Below, in pieces: positions 52,754-61,420 of a DNA stretch of 64,000 nucleotides. Every line of letters starts with the position of its first letter. The first letter of the stretch is position 1. Under the pieces are notes generated by a model. That model saw only the letters and a list, made by a program, of their open reading frames with translations, made no database searches and was not told the origin of the DNA. The stretch is from the NCBI GenBank assembly GCA_963768715.1, contig CAVYJC010000004.1:294990-358989 (forward strand), written 5' to 3'. The translations under genes were made by a program, and so were the position numbers. This DNA comes from DATKEJ01 sp963768715 (lineage in GTDB: Bacteria > Bacteroidota > Rhodothermia > Rhodothermales > DATKEJ01).

Positions 52754-55700
52754 TTACCGATGGATTCGGGGATCGGCCCAATTAGGGGGTTGTAGCTGAG
52801 GTCGAGAGACGTCAGGTTTGAGAGGTTGCCGAAGGATTGCGGGATGGTGCCCGTCAAGCCACCCCCGGAAATGCTGAGGGACGTAAGATTGGAGAGGTTT
52901 CCGACCGCTTCGGGGATCGGCCCGCCAAAGTTGTTGCCGCCAAGAACAAGATTCGTGAGATTTGCCAGGTTCCCGATCGAGTTGGGAATAGGGGGGGACA
53001 GGCTGTTGCCCGCGAGATTCAACGAAATCAGGCTGAACAGGCTCCCGATTGAGCCGGGAATCGGGCCAGTTCAGGGAGTTGTCACTGAGATCCAGTGATG
53101 CTAAATGCGACAAATCGCCTATCGATTCAGGGAGCGGCCCGGTCAGGTCGTTGTCGCCAAGCGTGAGGCTCGTGACGTGACCGTCCGTGCAGGTGATGCC
53201 GTACCATGTGCAGGGAGAGTTGGTCAGCTTCCAGTCTTCGCTGTTCACCCAGTTTCCGCCGTCGGTATTTTCGAACAAGTCGTCGAGCGCAAGGCATTCT
53301 CCTGTCGGTATGTCGGTCTGAACCGTGCAGCCGTACTCGATAGGGCTGACGTTAAGCACGACGTTGCCCTCCGTGCCGGCGTAGCCGATGACTCTGAGCA
53401 GATAGGTTTCGCCGCCAGCTGCGTCGAACCGGATCAGAGCGGCGGTTCCATCGCCCTGGTCATCGTCGCACGCGATTTCGTCCAGCGGATGCGCGCTGCC
53501 AGACCAGATGCTCAAACCCGTGTTGATGTTCGATCCATTCGTGTTCACTTCGAATCGGCCGGTTGTTGCGGGACTAAACGACCACCAGATCGACTGTCCA
53601 TCGTCGGAAGAGCACGATCCATAGGCTTCGGACGGCTCGCTCGTGGCGTGCGCATTAATTACCTCATCGAAGTAGGGCAGAGAGCCGACGACAGCGGCGT
53701 CGGCCAGATTGTCGTTCGGGGGCCTGATGAGCCGTGGGGCCAGGCCGATCAGCCCGCGGCCGCCCGTCGCGCTCGATGCGCCGATCTTGGTGAACTCGCC
53801 GGTTATTTCGTTGATCGTTACAAGCCATCCGCCGTCGCCGGGAGGTGTTTTTGAGACGGCCGTCCCGCCGTACAAGATGCCGTCGACGAACTGGAGGCTG
53901 GTGATACCGCCCGATGGCGGGATTCCGGAGTCGTCGAGTATCGGAGCTACAAACGTGGCACTACCCGTAAACCGATCGATCGTGTACAGTCCGGGTGTTC
54001 CTTGCGGCGCCCGCTCGCTCAACGCCCCATACAGTACGCCGCCCGGGTCGAAGGCGATCGCTTCCATTCCTTCGATCGCGCAATGCGCGCCGCAGACGCC
54101 GAAAGACCCCACGAGCGTCGCCTCGCCGGTAGTTGGATCGATCGTTGCCAGCCAGTTGGCCCCCTGGCCTCCGGTTCCCGTCTCTTTCACAGATGCGTAC
54201 AGCGTGCCGTCAGAGCGGAAATCAATCGCCGCGATCCGCGAAACGCGTGGACCGGCAGCCCCGATCGGCGTCAGTGCGCCTGTTGCCGGATCCACTGCAT
54301 GCAGCACCGGCTGCCCGTTGCCGCCGCCCACGTAGATCAACTGGGTCGTCGGGTGGACCGCAATAGCCGGATAGACGGACGAGGAACCGCCCGACAACGG
54401 TCCGACGATCGAGCCCGCTCCCGAAACCCGGTTTACCAAGAGCAAGTCAGGAGTCGGGGTGCCTCCGTTGTGAACGGCCTCGAACGTGGGACTCTCGCCG
54501 AGGAGATTGAAAGACGTCTCAATCGTTCCGGCGGACGTGCCGTTGTGTTCGTCGATGAGATACAGGTGACTCGACGGCGATTCCCAGTGGTCGAAAGTCG
54601 CCGGATCGTCAGCCATAATGTAGACGCGGACATAAGGCTCGTCGAAGCTCCAACAATTGTATCCGACCGCCAGGTTGTTGAAGGCTGAGTCACCCGTCCG
54701 TGAGATAGTTCCGTTCGTGACATGGAGCGTGTAGGTGCCCGTTCCGCCACACCCGGTCCCATCGGGCGGTCCTGCGACGGCCACCAGATCTTCCGACGAG
54801 GTAATGATCGGTTCGGCGAAGCAGTCGATGCGAGGAAAATTGAGACCGTTCCTGGAATCGGTCACCGTCGTGCCGGAACCCTTCAGCCACGCTTCGATCG
54901 ATCCGGGCGTCGTCGCGCGGCCGGCCTGAATCTGCAGCGCAGCACATCCTGCGGCGTGGGGAGACGCCATGCTGGTGCCTTGGTCGGAGCCGGTCGTCCC
55001 ACCCGGGAGGTCCGACACGATCCCGACCCCCGGGGCCAAAAGGTCCGTGTACGCGTCCGTGTTAGAGAAGAAGGCGACCTCGTCTGAGTCGTCGGTCGCG
55101 CCAACCGAAATGGCCCCGCTCACGCACGCCGGCGAAATCATTTGCGACGACGAGAAGTTGTTTCCTGAGGCGGCAAAGGTCGTGACGCCAAGCGCTCTCA
55201 GTGTGTTGATCGCAGCGGCGTATGCCATCGTGCCGGCGTTGACGTTGTCACACTCGCCGGAGTATGGCCCGCCGCTGGAAAAACTCATATTTACGATATC
55301 GATGTCGTCGGAGTTGTCCAGAATCCAGTCGAGACCTGCAAAAACGTCAGACGTCCAACCCCATCCGGTCGAGGCGAGAATCTTGATGGCGATGATCTTA
55401 GCGTCAGGCGCCACACCGACGGAGCTCACGATGCCGGCGGACGTGATGATGCCGGCAATATGCGTGCCGTGGCCGTCGTCATCTTCGGCGGCTCCCGGAC
55501 CGGACTGGTGGTCAAGTCCGTTCGGACAGTACGGGCCACCCAAAAAGCACTCTTCGTGGATGAGGTCGTCAACCAGATCGGGATGGTCGGTATCGATTCC
55601 GGTATCGAGGGTCGCAACGACGACCCCTTCGCCGGTGTAGCCGTGGGTGTGCATCGAATCGGCCCTGATCTTTCGGACTGATTGAGCGAGCTGTGTGGTC

Positions 55701-56182
55701 ACCCTCTCGTCGACGTCGACCCTGACGACGAGTGGATGTCTTGCGAGCCGGTCCAATGCCTTTTCAGAACGGACGTCGGCTGCGAATGCCGGGATCAACC
55801 CGTATCGACGCCGCAAGCTGTGCTCCGCTGCCGTCAGGTTACCAATCACGGCATTCTGGGACGCCTCGATGTCACGCTTGATCTCGTTGAACTTCGCACG
55901 CGTCGGTCTTCTTAGCGATGCCGGAGACTGCAGCGCCACGATGACGCGAACGGAGCCGTCCGATTCGAGCGCTTCCCTGACGCCGGGGCCGATTTTGTCG
56001 CCGCCTTCTTGGAGAGAATACTGGGATTGACTGCGCGAAGCGGTGGGTGGTGTCTGTGCCCGCACGAATCCCGTAGCGGCCTGGAAAAAAACCAGGCTGA
56101 CTATGCCGAACGCGACGACCGGGCGAGAGGGCCTACTGCGCCCCCTCCTCAAGCCGGAGTGCTTCTTCGAGGCGGCTCGCAT
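52754..56182 (-). CDS. Subtilisin-like (S8) protease with propeller, PPC-like and LRR domains, frameshifted
   Basis: Open for 1142 codons from the ATG at 56182, which opens a signal peptide; the frame upstream to 56407 is repeat-derived. An inhibitor-like propeptide leads to the S8 triad: TLDTGIDTDHPD, DDGHGTHIAGI and QGTSMASPHAAG. A beta-propeller of LYAS/TIDPTTGEATLVGS-type blades follows, then a PPC-like domain (IWWSFSPATTGRFEV) and an LRRNT-like segment (CTWYGITCTDGHVTSLTL). Plant-type LRRs come last. The frame is lost at 53070-53071, where dropping one base restores GPIPGSIGSLFSL. The rest continues in 51565-52753. It is probably a secreted protease. Confidence 0.82.
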   Translation of the reverse strand: MRAASKKHSGLRRGRSRPSRPVVAFGIVSLVFFQAATGFVRAQTPPTASRSQSQYSLQEGGDKIGPGVREALESDGSVRVIVALQSPASLRRPTRAKFNEIKRDIEASQNAVIGNLTAAEHSLRRRYGLIPAFAADVRSEKALDRLARHPLVVRVDVDERVTTQLAQSVRKIRADSMHTHGYTGEGVVVATLDTGIDTDHPDLVDDLIHEECFLGGPYCPNGLDHQSGPGAAEDDDGHGTHIAGIITSAGIVSSVGVAPDAKIIAIKILASTGWGWTSDVFAGLDWILDNSDDIDIVNMSFSSGGPYSGECDNVNAGTMAYAAAINTLRALGVTTFAASGNNFSSSQMISPACVSGAISVGATDDSDEVAFFSNTDAYTDLLAPGVGIVSDLPGGTTGSDQGTSMASPHAAGCAALQIQAGRATTPGSIEAWLKGSGTTVTDSRNGLNFPRIDCFAEPIITSSEDLVAVAGPPDGTGCGGTGTYTLHVTNGTISRTGDSAFNNLAVGYNCWSFDEPYVRVYIMADDPATFDHWESPSSHLYLIDEHNGTSAGTIETSFNLLGESPTFEAVHNGGTPTPDLLLVNRVSGAGSIVGPLSGGSSSVYPAIAVHPTTQLIYVGGGNGQPVLHAVDPATGALTPIGAAGPRVSRIAAIDFRSDGTLYASVKETGTGGQGANWLATIDPTTGEATLVGSFGVCGAHCAIEGMEAIAFDPGGVLYGALSERAPQGTPGLYTIDRFTGSATFVAPILDDSGIPPSGGITSLQFVDGILYGGTAVSKTPPGDGGWLVTINEITGEFTKIGASSATGGRGLIGLAPRLIRPPNDNLADAAVVGSLPYFDEVINAHATSEPSEAYGSCSSDDGQSIWWSFSPATTGRFEVNTNGSNINTGLSIWSGSAHPLDEIACDDDQGDGTAALIRFDAAGGETYLLRVIGYAGTEGNVVLNVSPIEYGCTVQTDIPTGECLALDDLFENTDGGNWVNSEDWKLTNSPCTWYGITCTDGHVTSLTLGDNDLTGPLPESIGDLSHLASLDLSDNSLNWPDSRLNREPVQPDFVESRGQQPVPPYSQLDREPGKSHESCSWRQQLWRADPRSGRKPLQSYVPQHFRGWLDGHHPAILRQPLKPDVSRPQLQPPNWADPRIHR

Positions 56183-56344
56183 GATGCCATTGATACCATT
56201 GATGCCATTGGCATTAGAACCAGAACGGAAGACCAAAAGCATCAACGTGTGTGACGGAAGGCTACAACATTGTTTGCGGGGGATTCCCCCTTCAATCTGC
56301 CGGGGGAGATTGTCGTCCTTCGTCCCAGGTCCGACGTCCGAAGC

Positions 56345-56509
56345 CGTCTCGAAGGCGTTTGGGTGTTCTACAGTGGTGAAAACCGCCTGGAATGCCCCGA
56401 CCCTCAATGACTAATGACTTAAGTCTGTCCGGAGTCCGGAGTCCGTGGTCCGTGGTCGTCTTGAAGGAGTCTGGGTGTTCTACAGCGGTGAAAGCGCCGA
56501 GAATGCCCG
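56345..56509. repeat. Imperfect 53-bp direct repeat
   Basis: 56345-56397 and 56457-56509 share GGGTGTTCTACAG and neighbouring bases at a spacing of 112 bp. In the plus direction both could encode RLEGVWVFYSGE. The copies flank the heptanucleotide array at 56405, and the second runs into the MITE remnant. Confidence 0.7.
56405..56460. repeat. Long heptanucleotide array
   Basis: Eight units in register: CAATGAC, TAATGAC, TTAAGTC, TGTCCGG, AGTCCGG, AGTCCGT, GGTCCGT, GGTCGTC. The array passes gradually from one sequence family into another while keeping the 7-bp phase. Confidence 0.88.
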
Positions 56510-56692
56510 GGCTTGGTATGGCGCCCCGTAAACGGGGCTTCGCCGCGGGCCCGCCGGAGAAGGCCGGTTTACCGGCCGCTACTCCAAGGCCGGTCGTTTA
56601 CGGCCGGCAGAGGAAATAAGCGGATGGTCTATTTTCTGAGTTACGTGACTTGGCCCATGCCCATGAGTTCGAGCGGTCACTTTCATTGTGCA
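56501..56692. mobile_element. Truncated copy of the MITE-like element
   Basis: 192 bp closely matching the right two thirds of the element at 29823-30092, including the GC palindromes and the terminal GGTCACTTTCATTGTGCA. The left inverted end is missing. The flanking bases differ from the first copy exactly after the final CA. Confidence 0.85.
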
Positions 56693-56695
56693 GAC

Positions 56696-56716
56696 AACGA
56701 CCAATGACCAATGACT
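56696..56716. repeat. Heptanucleotide array after the MITE remnant
   Basis: AACGACC, AATGACC, AATGACT, directly after the element end. Confidence 0.75.
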
Positions 56717-56790
56717 CTAGTCTTGCGGCTCGTATTCACTCCGGTTTCCTTGACTCAGGAGCTTCGACGAGCGTATGTTTTGCCCCCTGC

Positions 56791-56863
56791 GCGGGAATAG
56801 CTCAGTTGGTAGAGCATCAGCTTCCCAAGCTGAGGGTCGCGGGTTCGAGTCCCGTTTCCCGCT
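56791..56863 (+). tRNA. tRNA-Gly (CCC)
   Basis: The acceptor GCGGGAA pairs with TTCCCGC. The anticodon stem TCAGC/GCTGA has loop TTCCCAA (CCC). The T arm is GCGGGTTCGAGTCCCGT and the discriminator is T. Confidence 0.94.
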
Positions 56864-56870
56864 CGAGTTG

Positions 56871-56967
56871 GTCACTGGACACTAGTCACTAGATACTGGT
56901 AGTCGATAGTCAGCCTAACCTTGTACGAAGGCCCAGTGACCAGTGTCCAGTGACTGATGACCAACCC
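56871..56967. repeat. Heptanucleotide arrays between tRNA-Gly and tRNA-Val
   Basis: 56871-56905: GTCACTG, GACACTA, GTCACTA, GATACTG, GTAGTCG. 56933-56967: CCAGTGA, CCAGTGT, CCAGTGA, CTGATGA, CCAACCC, ending one base before tRNA-Val. The two arrays are of the same family in opposite orientation. Confidence 0.87.
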
Positions 56968-56968
56968 G

Positions 56969-57043
56969 GGGCGGTTAGCTCAGCTGGTTTAGAGCGTCTG
57001 GTTTACACCCAGAAGGTCGGGGGTTCGAATCCCTCACCGCCCA
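56969..57043 (+). tRNA. tRNA-Val (TAC)
   Basis: The acceptor GGGCGGT pairs with ACCGCCC. The anticodon stem TCTGG/CCAGA has loop TTTACAC (TAC). The T arm is GGGGGTTCGAATCCCTC and the discriminator is A. Genes of a mobile-element character begin directly after it, so its 3' end is a likely integration site. Confidence 0.94.
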
Positions 57044-57197
57044 CTGGAAGTGATGTTGTACCAGACTGAAACGCGAGAATAGGTGCAACATAGGTAAAAC
57101 AAATGCCTCTTTTCATATCCGCACGTTCACGTTCCGGAATGGACAAATCCGCCAAGTCGTCCATCATTGAACCCCTGCAATAACTGTCTCTCACGGC

Positions 57198-58382
57198 ATG
57201 GTCGAAACCAGGAATCTCGCAGATAAGGACACGCCTAAACCCATGACGATGGGCGAGATCCAGGATTTCATTCGCGAGACGGACCAAATCGGGAAGATCA
57301 TTGAGGCTACGAGTCAGCACCTGATCTTTGTGATCATGCCGTTCTCCGCGGCGAATGATCGAAACGGCGCTGATCTGGAACAATTCTTTCAGACGAATTT
57401 GAAGGATCGAATCGAAAGATACCCCAAGTTCAAGCGGAAGTACCATGTCCAACGGTCTGATAGAGAGTTCGACTTAAATGCCCGGATCATCAGCAATCTG
57501 TACGAGGCTGAATACGTCCTTTGCGACCTTTCAGGACACAGACAACCGAATCATAATGTGATGCTCGAACTCGGAATTCGATTCGGGATCTCGAATAGGC
57601 CGGTTATCCTTTTTCGGGAGGAGCACGAAGACAACAAGTCGATTGTGGATTTGCCTTACTTCATATATCCGTACCAGACTGAGCAGTATTCAGAACTTGA
57701 GGATTACATTATCGGCAAGATCGAAGATTTCGAGAGCGGAAGAGAGGTGTTCCAGTCACCCGTTGTCAGGACTCTTGAAACAGAGCCGTCGATCATTGCA
57801 CAGGTGAGGCGACACGATGCTCTGTATACTCTCTTTTCGGCACGTAGGCAAATCGAGGCGTATCCGCAACAGATTGGCGGTAACGTAATGACTTTCCTAG
57901 TCCAGCATGGGATTGAGCCAAGTATTGAGCGAACAGACCAGATTATTACTTTCCTTCAGAGGAAAAGCGAGGAGCTTGAAAACCTGCCGTGGTCCGATTT
58001 CGAGTTCTTACCAGCCATCGCACCTTCCCTTTCGACCTTGTTGCAGAAGCCGGTACTGGATGATTATGCCCCCTGGTTAATTTCCCAAATCGTGGGACGC
58101 ATTACGCATCTATATTACGCGGTGTATCTTAGCAGCCATTCATCGGACTGGATGAAATCGCTTTTCCGGATTGTTTGGTTCGTGTCAGATACATTCGCTT
58201 TGGTGGCACTATTCCGTTGGTCGTTTGAGCTGGTCCGGTCCTTTCCCAATGGAGCGGTCCAAATGCTTGCGGTGAACGACATGATTGGCCGTATCATCCC
58301 GAATCTGTCGCAAGTTCTTGTGACCGATGGCGAGAAGAACACGATGCTGCACTCTCTGAGGGAGTTCGCTGACTCATTCTAA
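57198..58382 (+). CDS. Nucleoside deoxyribosyltransferase-like (TIR-like fold) protein, possible defence effector
   Basis: 394 residues. The N-terminal domain (about 40-190) has LIFVIMPFSAAND, then the DREFDLNARIISNLYEAEYVLCDLSG helix-strand. NVMLELGIRFGISNRPVILFRE follows, the pattern of nucleoside 2-deoxyribosyltransferase-like domains related to TIR. The C-terminal 200 residues are mostly helical with a hydrophobic patch (SLFRIVWFVSDTFALVALF). Domains of this kind occur in antiphage nucleotide-degrading proteins. The location beside a tRNA in a mobile region fits that, but the role is inferred. It stands alone with no obvious partner gene. Confidence 0.65.
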   Translation: MVETRNLADKDTPKPMTMGEIQDFIRETDQIGKIIEATSQHLIFVIMPFSAANDRNGADLEQFFQTNLKDRIERYPKFKRKYHVQRSDREFDLNARIISNLYEAEYVLCDLSGHRQPNHNVMLELGIRFGISNRPVILFREEHEDNKSIVDLPYFIYPYQTEQYSELEDYIIGKIEDFESGREVFQSPVVRTLETEPSIIAQVRRHDALYTLFSARRQIEAYPQQIGGNVMTFLVQHGIEPSIERTDQIITFLQRKSEELENLPWSDFEFLPAIAPSLSTLLQKPVLDDYAPWLISQIVGRITHLYYAVYLSSHSSDWMKSLFRIVWFVSDTFALVALFRWSFELVRSFPNGAVQMLAVNDMIGRIIPNLSQVLVTDGEKNTMLHSLREFADSF

Positions 58383-58424
58383 GGTTGACGCAGGGTATTA
58401 GACCGTTTGCCCCATCAACCGCTC

Positions 58425-59077
58425 TGATTCACCTGCTGCTCCGCAATGTTCACCTGCCCCTGATTGTGGATCATGATCTTGGGTGAGTATTGCCGCCAAG
58501 TAGGAAGATAATCGTGCTTCTCTTGCATCTTCGATCGCTCATCATACCTTGAGCAGTTCAATAGACTAAACTTACGACCGCATGCGACGCACCATTCTCG
58601 TCCCCTTAGTCGCATCCTGCCTTACAATGGCCGCTTGCGCGACAACCCAGTCATTTCCGGTATCTGAGCGAACGCGAACATTTTATCGTCCCAGTTCCGA
58701 AGTTTTCGACGCGGCAATGCGGACCGCTACGGCTAACGGCTATCCGATACAGGTTTCAGACAAAGGAAGTGGTATCATCACAACGGGCTACAAGATGGAT
58801 GGAACGGCATTGCGAACAGCGTTGGTCGGTCAGTCGCGCTCAATGGTGTCCTTCCAGATTATCCCGAGAGACGCCAACTCTTGCCAACTCGTTGTCACAA
58901 TCGGCGTCGAGCAGCAAGGTTCATTTGGAACCTGGAAGGCATGGTCGGGCTCGAAAAGTCAAGTGAGGAAGGTCTACGAGTCGTGGTTCACGGCTATCCA
59001 GCAAAGCCTTTAGCTTGATTCACCTGCTGCTCCCCAATATTTACCTGCCCCTGATTATGGATCATGATCTTGGGTGA
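58425..59077. repeat. 62-bp direct repeat bracketing a lipoprotein gene
   Basis: 58425-58486 and 59016-59077 match except at a few bases. On the minus strand both encode SPKIMIHNQGQVNI then (A or G)EQQVNQ, the C-terminal end of the broken gene at 59016-59757. The first copy is therefore a detached fragment of the same gene end. Confidence 0.85.
58582..59013 (+). CDS. Small lipoprotein of unknown function
   Basis: 143 residues. The signal peptide ends in a lipobox (LTMAAC). The body has a RPSSEVFDAAMRTATANGYPIQVSDKGSGIITTGYKMDG pattern, an alpha/beta arrangement resembling DUF-type envelope proteins that share a fold with BamC-like or YajG-like domains. It lies between the two 62-bp repeat copies, so it may be cargo of an insertion. 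Confidence 0.65.
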   Translation: MRRTILVPLVASCLTMAACATTQSFPVSERTRTFYRPSSEVFDAAMRTATANGYPIQVSDKGSGIITTGYKMDGTALRTALVGQSRSMVSFQIIPRDANSCQLVVTIGVEQQGSFGTWKAWSGSKSQVRKVYESWFTAIQQSL

Positions 59078-59757
59078 ATAACGTCGAAGGTCCCTGAGCG
59101 CCCTCAGCGTCCGCATATACATCCGCTGAAACCTGTCCGCCATCTTGAGCGCTCGCTCGACGTAGGCGGCTTCTCCCTCCGGGGAGGCAGGTACGTCTTA
59201 GCCCATTCGACTTGTCTCTCTTCCTTGTCGATCTCGCGGTAGTTTACCTCGCGCATCTGCAACCGCGTAAAGTCCTGCAGCCATTTCATACAGCCCGTCT
59301 AACCGTGTGCGAGCTGGTCGATAAGGCTCATCTCGATTCCGCCTCTGGGCTGCCACTCGTCTATGAACGATTGCCGGAGCGCCAGGAATTGCGCCTGCTC
59401 GTAGGGAGTCTCCCACTTCGACAGTTGAGCGCTCCGGATCCCTGAAGCCAGTTCATCGGCTGCCGCCTGTTTGATATCCTTCCACTTTTCGAGAGCTTCC
59501 TCCGGCTTCCTTTCGTGGTAGGCTGCAAGTTGATAGAAATTGAGTTCCTGCGGAGGTCTCGATTCGGTAAGTTCATAGTATTCGTCGCTGTGACTCGTTG
59601 CCTTCTTCCTCGCCTCCGATCGCTTGATCTTGTACTCCTTCTCGTAGTGCGCAACCATACCCTTATAGGTTGCCGCCATCTCACGGGCAAGCATGTCGAG
59701 TTCGCCCTGATGGATGACAGATCCGCCCGTCTCGCCTTTGACAATATCTTCGATCAT
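59016..59757 (-). pseudogene. Broken gene of a widespread mobile-associated family (ends IHNQGQVNIGEQQVNQ)
   Basis: The ATG at 59757 opens 152 codons (MIEDIVKGETGGSVIHQGELD to GGIEMSLIDQLAHG) that end at a TAG (59301-59299). Coding similarity continues in the same frame (MKWLQDFTRLQMREVNYREID). It then shifts frame near 59190 to EGEAAYVERALKMADRFQRMYMRTLRALRDLRRYSP and the NQGQVNI end. So there is one in-frame stop and one frameshift. I recall this C-terminal pattern from hypothetical proteins of many bacterial metagenomes. Its function is unknown. Confidence 0.72.
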
Positions 59758-59758
59758 C

Positions 59759-60184
59759 TCAGCGCTCGAACTTCAGCAGCCGTTTTGGGTCCGTATATGG
59801 GTCCAGAAATGCCACTATCTCATCGTCGAGTACCACTGGAACGATTCGAGTCCCTGATGAGCGCCAAGTGCCCGTGGCTCTTTGCACACGACTGAAGCCA
59901 ACCAGTTTCCCGTGAGGCCGCAGGTAGTCGCCCCTCCACTCTTTCGGCATCTCGATCAAGTGATCGCCGCAGTAGACGCGCCAGTCAATGAACATGTCGA
60001 ATCCCCCATCTCGTAACTCGATGGTTCCGGAATCGACCTGGATTTCACACTGAGTGCCGTGCGGAAGAACAGCGGGGACTTGATGGTGGTCGACCTCTAC
60101 GAGTTGGTACTCGCCGTAGTAACTGGATAGGCCGTCACAACCTATCAAGACCATGAGTACAACGGCCGTCAGTGTTCGCGACAT
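59759..60184 (-). CDS. Small lipoprotein of unknown function
   Basis: About 141 residues from the ATG at 60184, which overlaps the stop of the upstream DUF6788-like gene by one base (TGATG). The lipobox is VLMVLIGC. The body is beta-rich (GEYQLVEVDHHQVPAVLP, then IELRDGGFDMFIDWRVYCGDHLIEMP). It resembles small lipoproteins that share a lipocalin-like or META-like layout. No family name is assigned. The broken gene follows it by one base. Confidence 0.6.
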   Translation of the reverse strand: MSRTLTAVVLMVLIGCDGLSSYYGEYQLVEVDHHQVPAVLPHGTQCEIQVDSGTIELRDGGFDMFIDWRVYCGDHLIEMPKEWRGDYLRPHGKLVGFSRVQRATGTWRSSGTRIVPVVLDDEIVAFLDPYTDPKRLLKFER

Positions 60185-60477
60185 CATCGCTGTCGAAGCA
60201 GTTTGAGCGCCCATTCAACCTCTCGAACCCGTCTTTTCATGTCACGAACCAACTCCCGGTTAGTTCGTCTGGCAGCCCGCCTGCGCTTCTCTCGCAGCCG
60301 CCTGGACTCGCACGCTGCCCGAACCGTCTCAACGTCCTGTAAACGCACGTAGCGCTTCCTGAGCTTCCCTCCAGACCAGGAGAAGCGGTAGTAGTACGGT
60401 CCGTGCAGATCGCCTCTCGCGCATCGGCAGCCCGACGTACCGCAACGGACATACTGAGCGTGTACGGTTCCGGGCAG
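60184..60477 (-). CDS. DUF6788-like small protein, start apparently broken
   Basis: An open stretch of 97 codons reads LPGTVHAQYVRCGTSGCRCARGD, then LHGPYYYRFSWSGGKLRKRYVR, and ends ELVRDMKRRVREVEWALKLLRQR. The CxxxxCxC-RG...HGPYYYRF pattern belongs to a family I recall as DUF6788, frequent in mobile regions. The only nearby ATG (60481) is one base out of frame, so a single-base indel has probably damaged the start. It is coupled by TGATG to the next gene. The cysteines suggest a zinc knuckle. Confidence 0.68.
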   Translation of the reverse strand: MPGTVHAQYVRCGTSGCRCARGDLHGPYYYRFSWSGGKLRKRYVRLQDVETVRAACESRRLREKRRRAARRTNRELVRDMKRRVREVEWALKLLRQR

Positions 60478-60560
60478 TCATTTTTTGTGAAATCAATGCC
60501 GAGATTTAAACCATTTCACATCCTTAATAGTCATCTGTCCAATTCAAACCGAATCGCTGC

Positions 60561-61420
60561 TCATACTCCCATGCAAGCCTTCCCGCAATCTCTGGGATGC
60601 GTCGGTCGACCGGTCGCACCGCGAAGGTGCATATCGAGGATCAATTCCGCGATTCCCTCATCCGCTCCATGCAACCTAATCCCCATACCGTGAAACCGGC
60701 TCAGAGTCGTACCTCGCTGCAGCCATGCAAACATTGTCTGGAAGACATGGTGCGTGCTCGCCAAAATATCGGACGTAAACAACTCGAAAAGAGTTATGCC
60801 GAGTGAGAAAATGTCGGATCGAACGGTCACGTCCTTCGGCGAGACAGCCTGCTCCGGGGACATGTACTTGAGTGTACCAAGTCCTTTTTGATGGGTGACT
60901 GTAGAGTCCCGGTACCGAAGTTCGCATGAAAGTCTCTCCACTTTACGACGCCAAAGTCCCCTAGTCGAACCGAGGGGTGTCGTCGATTCCCCCTTTCGTC
61001 AGTTAAGAAAATGTTCGAAGGTTTGACGTTTCGGTGAACGAGCTTCAAGTTTCTCAGGTACAGAAGGGCATCACAGATTTGGAGCGCTAGGTGTAGCCTG
61101 TCCCGCGTTACGCCAAACTGACCTCGTTCCGCCTCTGGCCTGTTCCTAATGAAGCTCTCAAGAGTCTTTCCTGGCAGAAACTCCATTATGATGAAAGGGT
61201 TAGTGACCGAGCGATCTTCGAATGCACTGCCATCCTCGTTCTCACAATAGGCATGAACCTTCACTAAGTGCGGATGATCAAGCCTTGAGCCGCGCTCACC
61301 CTCGCGTCGAAAGCGTACCGCAACATCACCAAACGCTTCCTCATCAATGTATTTTGGGGTCAGGTGCAAGGAGTTTGACCACTCTCATAGTCGCTTCCTG
61401 AATGAAGCTTGGCCTTCCTC
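60561..61420 (-). pseudogene. Broken serine/threonine protein kinase
   Basis: Kinase subdomains appear in several frames. MRVVKLLAPDP near 61400-61410 is followed by a frame change at the AAAA run near 61363. HPHLVKVHAYCENEDG and IIMEFLPGKTLESFI come next. The catalytic loop is LVHRNVKPSNIFL, with Asn in place of the HRD aspartate, and LGDFGVVK follows. Another frame change at about 60935-60945 precedes LGTLKYMSPEQAV, which continues to 60561. The glycine loop is not recognisable. Loss of the catalytic aspartate plus two frameshifts argue for a dead gene. Confidence 0.72.

Noticed and set aside
56650..56892. Plus-strand frame with GIAQLVEHQLPKLRVAGSSP
   Set aside because: False translation of the tRNA-Gly gene at 56791-56863.
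961..56967. Could the short repeats be CRISPR arrays?
   Set aside because: Units are 7 bp with no spacers, and there are no cas genes in the window.
57003..57452. Minus-strand frame ending in GGEGFEPPTFWV
   Set aside because: Its end is the antisense of tRNA-Val and the rest overlaps the NDT-like gene; it is a known artefact.
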